A stretch of 23,701 bases of DNA from Syntrophaceae bacterium (GCA_003508565.1 DNUI01000103.1:1-23701), one strand, 5' to 3'. Positions 5,975 through 13,473 are shown, counted from the first letter of the stretch. Program-made: numbers and translations. Notes: generated by a model from the letters alone, not told the origin.

Positions 5975-6081
5975 ATTAATTCCAGGGACGTATTAATTCC
6001 AGGGACACCTATTAATTCCAGGGACGCCTTTATTAATTCCAGGGACGCCTTACTTATTTTCAAGACCATGAATGAAGTCAG
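5975..6081 (+). repeat. Four tandem TTAATTCCAGGGAC repeats plus tail
   Basis: ATTAATTCCAGGGACR occurs at 5975, 5992, 6011 and 6032, with spacing growing by two bases each time (17, 19, 21). The last copy runs into a 3' tail (CTTACTTATTTTCAAGA and on to 6081) that recurs at 6595-6639. The array fills the gap between the kinase stop and the lipoprotein start. An ORF crosses it, but the peptide is just the translated repeat. Confidence 0.8.
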
Positions 6082-6097
6082 TGAATGGACACTCTAT

Positions 6098-6580
6098 ATG
6101 AGACATCTAAAAGTCAGAAAATGGACGGTAAATTTTAGTAAACTGTTCCTACTTACAATTTTTATATATCTTGCATCCTGTATGAACTGGATCATGGAAA
6201 ACCCATCCTTTGTCTTCCGTGAAATCATCCTCCGTCCCAGTTCCCTCACGGATGCAAATTTCATAATCGGTCTTGACGTTCAAAATCCTAACCGTTTCGA
6301 CTTTACACTTAAGTCATTTGAATACATTCTTTTCCTTGACGATAAGGAAATAGGAACGGGCCAATTAGAAAAAGAAATTCTCGTTCATTCATTGTCAACG
6401 GCACAGATGCAGGTATTAGTCGCTGTAAAGCTCAAAGACCTGCGTGATATCCTGAAAACAATTAAAGCCGGACATGACCTACCTTACAGAATAAAAGGAA
6501 ATGCCTCTATTGAAACAACCTTTGGCAGCCGCGACTTTCCTATATCTAGAGATGGACATACTGGACAGATGGATTTATAG
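6098..6580 (+). CDS. LEA14/WHy-domain-like lipoprotein
   Basis: A 160-aa protein. Residues 1-28 form a lipoprotein signal: basic start (MRHLKVRKW), hydrophobic stretch LFLLTIFIYLASC with lipobox LASC, so it is probably lipidated and attached to a membrane facing the periplasm. The rest matches the water-stress/LEA14 (WHy) beta-sandwich pattern: LTDANFIIGLDVQNPNRFDF, then LKSFEYILFLDDKEIGTG, and later LPYRIKGNASIETTFG. Such domains occur in bacterial envelope lipoproteins of poorly known function. The open frame extends upstream to 5951, but that part only translates the repeat array, so I chose the ATG at 6098. The ribosome site is weak. It is flanked on both sides by copies of the same repeat tail, as if the gene had moved with them. 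Confidence 0.7.
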   Translation: MRHLKVRKWTVNFSKLFLLTIFIYLASCMNWIMENPSFVFREIILRPSSLTDANFIIGLDVQNPNRFDFTLKSFEYILFLDDKEIGTGQLEKEILVHSLSTAQMQVLVAVKLKDLRDILKTIKAGHDLPYRIKGNASIETTFGSRDFPISRDGHTGQMDL

Positions 6581-6594
6581 CGACGTCTTACTAG

Positions 6595-6639
6595 TTCAAG
6601 GGAGGCCTTACTTATTTTCAAGACTAAGAATGAAGTCAG
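6595..6639 (+). repeat. Second copy of the repeat tail
   Basis: TTCAAGGGAGGCCTTACTTA and onward matches 6037-6081 over 45 bases with a handful of differences, in direct orientation. Together the two copies bracket the lipoprotein gene at 6098-6580. Confidence 0.7.
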
Positions 6640-6642
6640 AAA

Positions 6643-6801
6643 ATGAATTTTATAATTAATACATTTCTCGGCTTGGTTTCGATAATCTGTCTTTTATGCA
6701 TAATCAACATTTATGGCACAAGTGCGGTTGGTTTTGTAATAGTGCTGGCTTTCGTCTTTATGTCGATTCTTATTATGATTATTGCGAACCGTAATTGCTG
6801 A
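6643..6801 (+). CDS. Small 52-aa membrane protein
   Basis: A 52-aa frame, MNFIINTFLGLVSIICLLCI to ANRNC, that is almost entirely hydrophobic and reads as two membrane helices joined at NIYGTSA. There is no strong ribosome site (GAAG upstream) and a stop codon lies just upstream in frame, so only this ATG is available. It starts at the point where the second repeat tail ends, the same relative place as the lipoprotein start after the first tail. No family recognised. Amino-acid composition alone favours a real small membrane protein. Confidence 0.45.
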   Translation: MNFIINTFLGLVSIICLLCIINIYGTSAVGFVIVLAFVFMSILIMIIANRNC

Positions 6802-6875
6802 GAACTTCCTGCACTAAATTGTTTGAAGATACTTTAAAAAAGTGTATAGTCCAAACACTAATAGAGAGGTTGGAA

Positions 6876-6920
6876 ATGAAGGTTTATCTTCTAACTGAGA
6901 CAATTTTTGGTGATTATTAG
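6876..6920 (+). CDS. 14-codon ORF, possible leader or gene remnant
   Basis: MKVYLLTETIFGDY followed by TAG, preceded by GAGAGGTTGG. It looks like the beginning of a longer protein that has been cut short, or a short leader before the three-gene operon. Little more can be said. Confidence 0.25.
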   Translation: MKVYLLTETIFGDY

Positions 6921-6932
6921 TAAAATAATAAA

Positions 6933-6964
6933 CATCAAAAAATCAATGATAGTGTTTTTTGATG
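6933..6964. promoter_or_regulatory. Perfect 10-bp inverted repeat upstream of the three-gene operon
   Basis: CATCAAAAAA (6933-6942) is the exact reverse complement of TTTTTTGATG (6955-6964), with a 12-nt spacer. It sits 46 nt before the first start codon of the operon. It could be an operator for an autoregulated system or an attenuator hairpin. Confidence 0.45.
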
Positions 6965-7010
6965 CGTAAATACTTGGAGACAGTGATAATCAGAAAGAGA
7001 GTAAATAGCT

Positions 7011-7724
7011 ATGACTCATTCACTCGATCTTGCACAGTTAAAACTTAGACAAGCAGCTATTGAGATTAGATACGACAATGCCTACACATTATGGGACCGA
7101 GCAGGTCGTATTTGGTCACGTGCTAGTTCAGAATGGTCTAACTTGAAAATGATAGAAGCCGCTCCCAATATAACTAAATTCATTTTGAATGATCGGATGG
7201 AACTGCAAGTTAAACTTGATAGAGCACACCTTATCGATTTGAAAGCTAGTTCGAGCTTGAAAGAATTTATTGAAATTGCAGAAATATTTGTCGATATTGT
7301 AGCAATATCTCTGGACATTAGTAGGTTCACTCGTCTAGGATTTCGCCTTACGTATTACAAGAATTTTCCAGATAAAGCATCGGCTGCAAATGTTTTACTA
7401 GCTTGTAAGAAGTTAGTTGTTCCTGAGGGCAAGCATTTTAATATACAAGGAAAAGTATTGTTACCACGATATTCACTTTTATGGGAAGGTGAATCAACAG
7501 CAATCCAGGTAACGTTTGCAGCACAAGATAGAAAAATTGAGTTAGACATTAGCCCAGGAATTGAGGAATTAGAATCTGTACATATGGAAAAACATGAAAT
7601 TGTTTATGATATAGATTATTACACTCTCAACCATATATCAAAGGGACAATTAAATGTGAAAGATTGGATTGAGCAAACATATCATCTAATAAAACGCGAT
7701 AGTAGAGTCTTTATGGGTGTATAA
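7011..7724 (+). CDS. TIGR04255-like protein, first gene of a three-gene operon
   Basis: A 237-aa soluble protein. Its layout resembles the sporadically distributed TIGR04255 family: an N-terminal strand with a charged end (LRQAAIEIRYDN), a long alpha/beta middle with VDIVAISLDISRFTRLGFRL near residues 91-110, and a C-terminal strand-rich half (KHFNIQGKVLLP, TAIQVTFAAQDRKIELDI) ending in a helix (VKDWIEQTYHLIKRD). The match is by eye and tentative. There is no catalytic motif. The start has only a weak purine-rich site (AGAAAGAGAG). The stop is one base from the ATG of the next gene, so the three genes are almost certainly co-translated. The DNA is AT-rich. It may bind or sense something for the PIN-like nuclease two genes downstream (inference). 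Confidence 0.6.
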   Translation: MTHSLDLAQLKLRQAAIEIRYDNAYTLWDRAGRIWSRASSEWSNLKMIEAAPNITKFILNDRMELQVKLDRAHLIDLKASSSLKEFIEIAEIFVDIVAISLDISRFTRLGFRLTYYKNFPDKASAANVLLACKKLVVPEGKHFNIQGKVLLPRYSLLWEGESTAIQVTFAAQDRKIELDISPGIEELESVHMEKHEIVYDIDYYTLNHISKGQLNVKDWIEQTYHLIKRDSRVFMGV

Positions 7725-7725
7725 T

Positions 7726-8292
7726 ATGGCTGAAGTTATAAGGCTTGATGAACCAACTATAAGATATAGTACTGATGCTACAGCAAGTGATAGAGTGCCT
7801 GTTATTGGAAAACCGAAGATCCAAACTTCTATAGACGATGTTCATGTGTCGAAAAGGAACATTTCTACAAATGAATTGTATCCACTTTCTTTTGAGCTTA
7901 AGCCGGAATTGGCTACGGCCTTGCGTCTTCTTGAAGAAGGAATACAGGAAATGAATGTCTCAGTCGCTATGCTTGAGGAAGGAGACTTATTGTCATCAGA
8001 CGATGCATTGCAGCGTTTTCAAGCTCTGCTTCCTGAATTATTTTGTTGTCGTGATCTTGGGGATGGCTTCGGGGCTATAATTAATGCTGTATTCCATTCA
8101 TTAATAAATTTACAAGGCAGTCCTGCTAACAATGAACAATTAAGGACTTTACGAAATATTATGAATCGAATTTCAACAGAACCTTTTATAGAATTTGAAG
8201 AAGCTGTTGCCGAAATAATGTTACTTGAGGATGTAGGTCTTATTACAGAACCGGAGCATTTCAAATTTGTAGCGGATTTTCTAATTGAATAA
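7726..8292 (+). CDS. All-helical protein, middle gene of the operon
   Basis: A 188-aa protein with a disordered, polar first ~55 residues (charged and serine/threonine-rich), then a mainly helical body: ELKPELATALRLLEEGIQEM, SDDALQRFQALLPELF, IINAVFHSLINLQ, NEQLRTLRNIMNRI, EEAVAEIMLLEDVGLI. I recognise no family. I chose the ATG at 7726 (GGGTG seven bases upstream) over a GTG at 7717 inside the previous gene. Its 3' end overlaps the TTG start of the PIN-like gene by eight bases. Position directly before the nuclease-like gene, small size and a flexible N-terminus fit an antitoxin or adaptor role, but this is context only. Confidence 0.62.
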   Translation: MAEVIRLDEPTIRYSTDATASDRVPVIGKPKIQTSIDDVHVSKRNISTNELYPLSFELKPELATALRLLEEGIQEMNVSVAMLEEGDLLSSDDALQRFQALLPELFCCRDLGDGFGAIINAVFHSLINLQGSPANNEQLRTLRNIMNRISTEPFIEFEEAVAEIMLLEDVGLITEPEHFKFVADFLIE

Positions 8293-9121
8293 AGCTATTG
8301 TAGATACGACAATTCTTACCGATGTGCTCCTTAATTCCGGAGAAGCAAGGACATGGGCCAAGAAGGCTTTAGATTATTTTGATCAAACATTTCTCCCGGT
8401 ATACGCTATCAAAGAATTTAAGAGTGGCCCTCTGAAGAATTTTGTCTGGATGCATAATAAGCTTGCAACAGTTGGCTCGTACGAAAAAGCGCTTGAAGCC
8501 CTTCAGGCAATGTCAAGAACTCCTAAACGTTATACAACAAGTACAGCAATACAAGCTCTTAAAGAGGCTTCCAGGTCAATTGGTAAACTATGCCCGGCTA
8601 TCCTTGCAAAAAAGTATGGTGAAAATGTGTCCTTAGACAAAATATTGTGTGACGAATTAAGGATTGCGTTGAAAGTTGTTATATTTCGGTCTTGGAAAAG
8701 AAGACGGCAAATATCGACTGATATTATTCAACCTCTCCCATGCTATAAAGAGGTTATCCCTTATGAAAAACGCGGACTGATTGAGCTTGAGCCTAAAGAA
8801 TGTACAAAATCTGGCGATTGCGCTATGGCTTCTTTGTTGAAGACTAGACCAGATGAGCTACGTTTAATGAGGGAAGCCATTGTGAACTCAGACAAACCAG
8901 AAAACAAACGTCGTGCAAAAGTATTACGCCATTTGTATCGGACACCCAAGCTTCAAATTGAGGATAAAGACTGTAGAAGCTTAGGTGATGCTATTTTTGT
9001 TTTTCTTGCCAACAAGGATACAGTGATATTGACTACTAATATTTCAGACCATGTTCCCATGGCTAATGCCTTGGGGAAGAGAGCTCTTAGCCCAAGCCAG
9101 ATCCTTATTAAGGAAAAGTAA
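8285..9121 (+). CDS. PIN-like domain protein (putative nuclease), last gene of the operon
   Basis: A 278-aa protein starting at a TTG inside the end of the preceding gene (ATTGAATAA overlap). The ends of the protein carry PIN-fold acidic positions: D7 in AIVDTTILTDVLL, E44 in VYAIKEFKSG, then D235 in SLGDAIFVFLANKD and ILTTNISDH near 249-256, as in metal-dependent PIN RNases where an Asp-Asn/Thr pair closes the site. The middle ~150 residues are an insertion not found in small VapC toxins: basic (SWKRRRQIST, KPENKRRAKVLRHLYR) with a possible cysteine cluster (C166 and others). A helical partner upstream and an extra TIGR04255-like gene set it apart from ordinary VapBC. Function as a toxin or defence nuclease is inference. 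Confidence 0.62.
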   Translation: MNKAIVDTTILTDVLLNSGEARTWAKKALDYFDQTFLPVYAIKEFKSGPLKNFVWMHNKLATVGSYEKALEALQAMSRTPKRYTTSTAIQALKEASRSIGKLCPAILAKKYGENVSLDKILCDELRIALKVVIFRSWKRRRQISTDIIQPLPCYKEVIPYEKRGLIELEPKECTKSGDCAMASLLKTRPDELRLMREAIVNSDKPENKRRAKVLRHLYRTPKLQIEDKDCRSLGDAIFVFLANKDTVILTTNISDHVPMANALGKRALSPSQILIKEK

Positions 9122-9419
9122 AAAATATCATTTCGTACCTGTATATTCGCTCTGGATCTATACTTTCACTTGGGCAATCCGTTTTATGGGTAGATTGATT
9201 TTGAATTCTATTTTAAGCTAAGCTTCTATTTGTAATCTTCAATTATAATCATGTGTGAGTTGTACCAACTTGTGGGTACAACAAAGTCCAGGATTAATCT
9301 AATTATTATCAAGATCATCTGCAAGAATTACGATGTGAAGTTTTGCATATTAGTTCAAAAGACCGAATCATCTCTTTCAAATAAGCTGTGATCTTATGAA
9401 CCCTGGGCAAAACCCTCAG
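9122..9419. other. AT-rich gap with one perfect hairpin
   Basis: No gene is visible. GTTGTACC (9259-9266) pairs exactly with GGTACAAC (9275-9282) around an 8-nt loop. It is not followed by a T-run on either strand, so it may be a protein-binding dyad or a weak terminator between the convergent PIN-like and DUF362 genes. Confidence 0.4.
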
Positions 9420-10535
9420 TCAAGAATAAATAGGTACTATCATCCCGCTTAATTGTTTCTTGAGATATGCAGGAACGGCATTGTTGGTTGATTCAAGGAG
9501 AACATCAGGTAGACCACCGAAAACCTGACAGGCATGTTTGAGTACCCGGTCATCCCAGAAGGAGTTTATAGCGCTTCCGGTTAATTTTTCACAAGTGAAG
9601 GCCGGAATCAATCCCCCAAGTTTGTTGACTATCCAGCGATTGCCGATACTGACTACCAGTTGGCTGGTATGGGGATCTTTGAAAACGGATTTCTCCGATA
9701 GCGGTGTATTTCGTCTATTGAGCAGCAGCCAGGCAAGCGATACCATGTCATTCGCCACAACGGATTCTGACGCAATTATCAAGCCGAAATCCGGCTGACA
9801 GACATAGCCTTTATCCGGGCCGTGTGTCGTGAGAATCTTGTCTGCTGCGGTAATGACAAGCCGCTGCTTTGTATGCAGGGTTTCAGCGGTATTCCCTTCC
9901 GCCGTCTTTTCCTGCAAGGTGGATGCGTCATGATGGTATTCCAGACGTGTGTCGGAGCGCCAATAGCCTACGACAGCCTTCAGGCCTAATGTGCTGCCTG
10001 TCAGGATATGGCGGCCGCAACGGGGCATGAGAATGATGTGATCAACATCCTTGAGTATTGCAGGCATCATGGGGCCGCGCTTCCAGTGGGTACCGACGGC
10101 AAGTGTGTCTTCATAAAAAGAATTCCAACCGTCTTCCTCGAAACAATGCAACTCACCGCCAACTACCTGGACCGCACGGGCCATGCCGGAAACCGCCATC
10201 AAACGGCGTGTACTGCCCGAAAATCCTTTGGGTGAAAGTTTCACGTATTCTATGCCGGCCATGTCACCCACAATCACCCAGCGCGCTCCTTTATCCTTGA
10301 GAAGCTCAATCATGGCGCCAACAGCAACTGGGCTTGTCGTCGCCGGATAGGGGTTGCCTGAGTTATGGGCCAATTTGATGAAAACGGTATCGCCTTTGGA
10401 TAACCAGGAGAAATCGGTAGCTGCTTCTGCTGCGTCACGAACCGCCGCCTTTATAGCCTGTTCAGGGGCGGTGTTAATCACCCCGGCCAGAAAGACTTTT
10501 TGGTGACGTCCTGAAACGGAAAATTTTTGACTCAC
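9420..10535 (-). CDS. DUF362 domain protein
   Basis: A 371-aa protein matching the DUF362 family over its whole length: SKGDTVFIKLAHNSGNPYPA near residues 45-64, then TTSPVAVGAMIELLKDKGA, VIVGDMAGIEY, ILKDVDHIILMPRCGRH and GSTLGLKAVVGYW, and the tail-side ANDMVSLAWLL. Members often carry a ferredoxin domain; none is visible here, so this is the stand-alone form. The function of the family is not settled; an oxidoreductase or metal-centre role in anaerobes is commonly supposed. The start is a GTG (10533-10535) with GAGG eight bases upstream. It reads convergently toward the AT-rich operon and marks the return to GC-richer backbone. It is separated from the next gene by about 100 bases. Confidence 0.85.
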   Translation of the reverse strand: MSQKFSVSGRHQKVFLAGVINTAPEQAIKAAVRDAAEAATDFSWLSKGDTVFIKLAHNSGNPYPATTSPVAVGAMIELLKDKGARWVIVGDMAGIEYVKLSPKGFSGSTRRLMAVSGMARAVQVVGGELHCFEEDGWNSFYEDTLAVGTHWKRGPMMPAILKDVDHIILMPRCGRHILTGSTLGLKAVVGYWRSDTRLEYHHDASTLQEKTAEGNTAETLHTKQRLVITAADKILTTHGPDKGYVCQPDFGLIIASESVVANDMVSLAWLLLNRRNTPLSEKSVFKDPHTSQLVVSIGNRWIVNKLGGLIPAFTCEKLTGSAINSFWDDRVLKHACQVFGGLPDVLLESTNNAVPAYLKKQLSGMIVPIYS

Positions 10536-10620
10536 GAAATTTACCTCAAATTTAGTGGGAAAGTGGGTATTTCAGAAAATAACCAGAAAATATCTGTTAA
10601 TTTCTCGAAAAAGTTTGTTG

Positions 10621-10646
10621 CCCCCCAACCCCTACCCCTTCCCCCC
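10621..10646 (-). other. G-quadruplex-type motif at a stop codon
   Basis: On the minus strand the DNA reads GGGGGG-AA-GGGG-TA-GGGG-TT-GGGGGG: four G-runs with two-base loops. The TAG stop of the phospholipase-D-like gene spans the second loop and the first base of the third G-run. An RNA or DNA G-quadruplex here could act in 3'-end formation. Confidence 0.6.
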
Positions 10647-11102
10647 AAAATTGCTGACTGGGGAGGCGAGGGACCAGAGGCGCGTGAATTCAGCGGTGAA
10701 TGATTGGAGCAAGGCGCTGTCGTTTATGAAGATGGCGGCATCGTAGTTGCGGAATTCGGAGTCATTGGTGAAGTTGTAGCTCCCGGTCATGAGGCTGGTA
10801 TTGTCGATAATCATGAATTTGTGGTGCATGCAGCCGTTCTTGACCTTGATGAAGCGGATATCTATTCCATTTTCAATTAGCCATTCATCGATGGTGTAGG
10901 ATTTCTTCGCATTGTCTTCATCCAGGATGAGCCTGACCTTGACCCCTCGTTTCATGGCTGTGACCAGGGCGTTACCCAGGTACTTCGACGAAAAGGCATA
11001 GGCGGCCACGGATATTTCACCCTTGGCCGCCTGGATCAGCCTTGACAGCTCTTTCGAGATGCCTCCTTTCGGGGAAAAGAGTACCTTCATCTCCTTTCTC
11101 AC
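10632..11102 (-). CDS. Phospholipase D superfamily nuclease-like protein
   Basis: A 156-aa single-domain PLD-family protein. The catalytic motif is complete: HHKFMIID with H93, K95 and D100 (HxK-x4-D), followed by GSYNFT (N110) and RNYDA, as in the Nuc/bacterial endonuclease type, which works as a homodimer because each chain supplies one motif. There is no signal peptide, so it should act in the cytoplasm, on DNA or RNA. The start is a GTG at 11100-11102 overlapping the HU stop (GTGA), with AAGGG upstream; an ATG four codons in lies too close to its nearest purine-rich site. Coupling to HU suggests the nuclease works on HU-bound DNA (inference). Confidence 0.87.
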   Translation of the reverse strand: MRKEMKVLFSPKGGISKELSRLIQAAKGEISVAAYAFSSKYLGNALVTAMKRGVKVRLILDEDNAKKSYTIDEWLIENGIDIRFIKVKNGCMHHKFMIIDNTSLMTGSYNFTNDSEFRNYDAAIFINDSALLQSFTAEFTRLWSLASPVSNFGGKG

Positions 11103-11509
11103 TTTCCTTTTCCCTTCGCCTTCGCCTTTACGGGCGCTTTTGCGGCAGGCTTTGCCGCAGGACTATGACCGTGTTTGTGCTTTGCCGTGGTGGGCTTCAG
11201 CGCCGCATTGATCTTCTCGTTCAATGCCTTGGAAACCTTGAACCCCATCTTATAGCCTTCCGGGATGGTGATCGGTTCCTGAGTTGCGGGGTTGTGGCCC
11301 TGACGTTCCTTGGTCTTACGGATCGTAAAGGCCCCGAAGTTGACGAGCTGGAATTTCCCCGACTTGATCGACAAAGAGACTATGGCCTCCCAGACCGCAT
11401 CAAGAAGCGTCCTGACTTTCTCCTTCGTAAGGCCGGAACTTTCCGCAACCGCACTAACCAGGTCTTCCTTACCGGCGCTGCTTTTTCCCCGTGCTTTCAC
11501 ATTTACCAT
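11099..11509 (-). CDS. HU/IHF-family DNA-binding protein with a histone-H1-like tail
   Basis: A 136-aa protein. Residues ~13-105 are the HU fold: GKEDLVSAVAESSGLTKEKV, the helix VRTLLDAVWEAIV, VNFGAFTIRKTKERQ, and the DNA-intercalating arm with GHNPATQEP, where the usual arginine of RNP is a histidine. Residues ~106-136 form an added lysine/alanine/proline-rich tail with a histidine cluster (HKHGH) and AKGKGK at the end, as in histone-H1-like bacterial proteins. I chose the ATG at 11507-11509 because AAAGGAGGTGA precedes it; an in-frame GTG at 11521 overlaps that site. It is translationally coupled to the PLD-family gene downstream. Confidence 0.9.
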   Translation of the reverse strand: MVNVKARGKSSAGKEDLVSAVAESSGLTKEKVRTLLDAVWEAIVSLSIKSGKFQLVNFGAFTIRKTKERQGHNPATQEPITIPEGYKMGFKVSKALNEKINAALKPTTAKHKHGHSPAAKPAAKAPVKAKAKGKGK

Positions 11510-11583
11510 GTTCTGTTTCACCTCCTTTCCTGTTAAGTATGTTACCGTCTCTCAAAAGAGTGGAGAGACTCATTGTGCACCTC

Positions 11584-12006
11584 CTATTTCAATACTTTCA
11601 CGGCCACGAGATAGACGACGTAGCCGATAGAACCCACGATTATTGCGCCAAATATCCAGCAGGTCTTCTGGAAGAAATCTCCGATGAACTTGTTTGCCCA
11701 CTTCGAGGGGGTGATCTGCCCTTCCAATGTAGTGATGCGATCCTGGAAGTCCTGGATCTTTTCCGAGTGTTCCCTGCAGGAAAGCTCCTCGACGATGGCG
11801 GTGATACGCTGCACCTGAGTCAGCAGCTCGCTGAATGCCTGCTTGCTTGCGCCCAGGTTTGCCTCGTAAGCCTGCTGGAGAAGACTGACGGTTTTGTCCA
11901 ATGCGGCATAATGGTTTTTGATGTCGTCCACCTGCAGGGAGACCTTGTCGAGGCTCTCCAGGAGAAGCTTGGAGTAAAATGCGAATCCTTCCTGTCCTTC
12001 CTTCAT
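11584..12006 (-). CDS. Coiled-coil protein with a C-terminal membrane anchor
   Basis: A 140-aa protein I do not recognise. Residues ~10-95 are predicted-looking coiled coil (heptad-like runs in SLDKVSLQVDDIKNHYAALD, VSLLQQAYEA, LLTQVQRITAIVEEL, EKIQDFQDRITTLEGQI). Residues ~115-136 form a single membrane helix (CWIFGAIIVGSIGYVVYLVA) followed by KVLK, so the bulk should face the cytoplasm as a tail-anchored protein. The start ATG has AGG close upstream. It lies between HU and the clostripain peptidase, all on the minus strand, with about 75 bases to HU, so shared transcription is likely. It could be a membrane tether or a peptidase substrate (inference). Confidence 0.68.
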   Translation of the reverse strand: MKEGQEGFAFYSKLLLESLDKVSLQVDDIKNHYAALDKTVSLLQQAYEANLGASKQAFSELLTQVQRITAIVEELSCREHSEKIQDFQDRITTLEGQITPSKWANKFIGDFFQKTCWIFGAIIVGSIGYVVYLVAVKVLK

Positions 12007-12018
12007 GGCCTAATGTCA

Positions 12019-12058
12019 CCCTCCCCAACCCCTCCCATCAAGGGCGGGGGATTTTTTT
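12019..12058. repeat. C/G-rich intergenic palindrome with T-run
   Basis: CCCCTCCC (12029-12036) pairs with GGGCGGGG (12042-12049) with one mismatch, then ATTTTTTT follows on the plus strand. The minus strand of 12019-12036 reads GGG-A-GGGG-TT-GGGG-A-GGG, another quadruplex-type pattern. It looks like a terminator but no plus-strand gene ends here, so it is better read as a dispersed intergenic palindrome. Confidence 0.5.
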
Positions 12059-12064
12059 GATTCT

Positions 12065-13222
12065 TCATGATAAATATTCCCTCAGGAAATCGGCCCACCG
12101 GCAATCTTTTGCAAAATCCAGGGTGTTGTACGCGGGGTTGATTTTTCCCGACGGAAAGTAGATCGAAAGGCCGCAGGTGCCTTCGACATCCTTTCCGAGA
12201 TTCCCCTCATAAAGGATGGCTTTCCCTTTCCCGGCCTTGAGGGAAGACAAAAGATCATCAGCCTTTGCCCGGATATCGGCATTGCCCTTCTTCTTGAGCG
12301 TTCGAGCAAAGCAGGCAATGTCGATGTAATTATCGTCATAGAACCGGGGGCTCCGCATCCATGCGTAATCAACCGCATCGGAGCAGTCTTTCAGGGATGA
12401 GAGAAAAGTAGCAGCCAGGGCATCGATCTTTTCCATCACATCTTCGATACGACCTGCATCGATGGATGATTGTGTGACCGTCTCCCCCTGCCCTTTGTAA
12501 GAACGGATATAGCGTTTGGCAAACTCCCTGGCGATAACGGGGGTTGCAGCATCAGGATTTGCGGTAAGGTAGGATAGAATGTCATTGTACGGCCAGCCGT
12601 CAAAAGGCTCCTCAATCTCTGAGCCGACAATGCAGGAAACGGAATCCCGGAGCTGGTAGGCAACCTCCACCATGTTCATCAGGCAGGCGTCCATGCCCAG
12701 GATGTCGATCTTTTTTCCCAGGATAGTACATGCGCGACTGAGAACGTCCTTCAGTTCACTATTATCCAGGGCGTCACCCTCGGAGGTGTCGTCATAACAG
12801 ATGCTGCGGCATTCATTTTGGATGGCATGTCGGAAAAGGGGCTTTCTGGCTTTCTTTCCCGCCGGTGCGCTTGCCCTGCCCTTGGCATCCTCCCACCAGC
12901 CGCTCCCATGGTTCCAGAGGATAAGACAATACCGGTCAGCGGGATACTGTTCCACGGCCCACGTGACGAAGTTATACAGTACTTGCGGATCACCCGTGTC
13001 AGTCTCCGCAAAGGTTTCGATGCAGTCCTTTGCGTAACCGCCGCCTTTGGTGATCCGGAATCGCCTGGTCCTCTGATCTTTCACACGGTCAAGCTGTACC
13101 AGGACATTGACAACCCCGGTGGAACCCACCCTGGCCATTTCCGCAATGTCTTTGAGGGCAGCACCATCGAGGCTGTTGTCTCCTGCCATGTAGACCATGA
13201 ATGTCCATTTCGCCTTTTCCAT
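12065..13222 (-). CDS. Clostripain-family (C11) cysteine peptidase
   Basis: A 385-aa protein with the C11 caspase-like fold: KWTFMVYMAGDNSLDG at the start (first strand), VVNVLVQLDR, YCLILWNHGSGWW with catalytic H105, then IDILGMDACLMNMVEVAYQL with catalytic C180, and SCIVGSEIEEPFDGWPY forming the pocket wall. The acidic residues after the cysteine strand suggest cleavage after arginine or lysine, as for family members. There is no signal peptide, unlike secreted clostripain, so it should act inside the cell, possibly after self-processing. The ATG has AAAGGGG seven bases upstream. It leads the minus-strand series clostripain, coiled-coil membrane protein, HU, PLD nuclease. Clostripain-type peptidases in bacterial immunity operons make a defence role worth considering. 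Confidence 0.88.
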   Translation of the reverse strand: MEKAKWTFMVYMAGDNSLDGAALKDIAEMARVGSTGVVNVLVQLDRVKDQRTRRFRITKGGGYAKDCIETFAETDTGDPQVLYNFVTWAVEQYPADRYCLILWNHGSGWWEDAKGRASAPAGKKARKPLFRHAIQNECRSICYDDTSEGDALDNSELKDVLSRACTILGKKIDILGMDACLMNMVEVAYQLRDSVSCIVGSEIEEPFDGWPYNDILSYLTANPDAATPVIAREFAKRYIRSYKGQGETVTQSSIDAGRIEDVMEKIDALAATFLSSLKDCSDAVDYAWMRSPRFYDDNYIDIACFARTLKKKGNADIRAKADDLLSSLKAGKGKAILYEGNLGKDVEGTCGLSIYFPSGKINPAYNTLDFAKDCRWADFLREYLS

Positions 13223-13407
13223 TTTCGACCCCTTTCATTCCCGCTTTCCGCGAGGACACGTTTTGGGGCTAAGGGTAAAGGTAAGGCTTCAGACCTGTCA
13301 AAGAACAGGGACAATCAAGGACAACTACAGACAGAGAAACTTCATGCGCATGCAAAAACGGCAGGAGGAATACCGGGGTGGTTAATTATCTGAGGAGGAA
13401 AATTTGG

Positions 13408-13473
13408 ATGGGAAGTTTTACGGACATTCGTTATTTTTTTGTGTGTCTTTTTGTGTGTCTTTTTATTTTGTAA
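13408..13473 (+). CDS. 21-aa hydrophobic peptide ORF
   Basis: ATG at 13408 with GAGGAGG ten bases upstream opens a 21-codon frame whose C-terminal half is a hydrophobic repeat (FFVCLFVCLFIL). The strong ribosome site, small size and hydrophobicity resemble type I toxin peptides. The coding DNA forms one arm of a long inverted repeat. Alternatively the frame is an accident of GTGTGTCTTTTT repeats. Confidence 0.35.
   Translation: MGSFTDIRYFFVCLFVCLFIL

Noticed and set aside
12019..12058. Terminator for the clostripain operon
   Set aside because: The T-run is on the plus strand, while the genes on both sides run on the minus strand, so it cannot end their transcript as an ordinary terminator.
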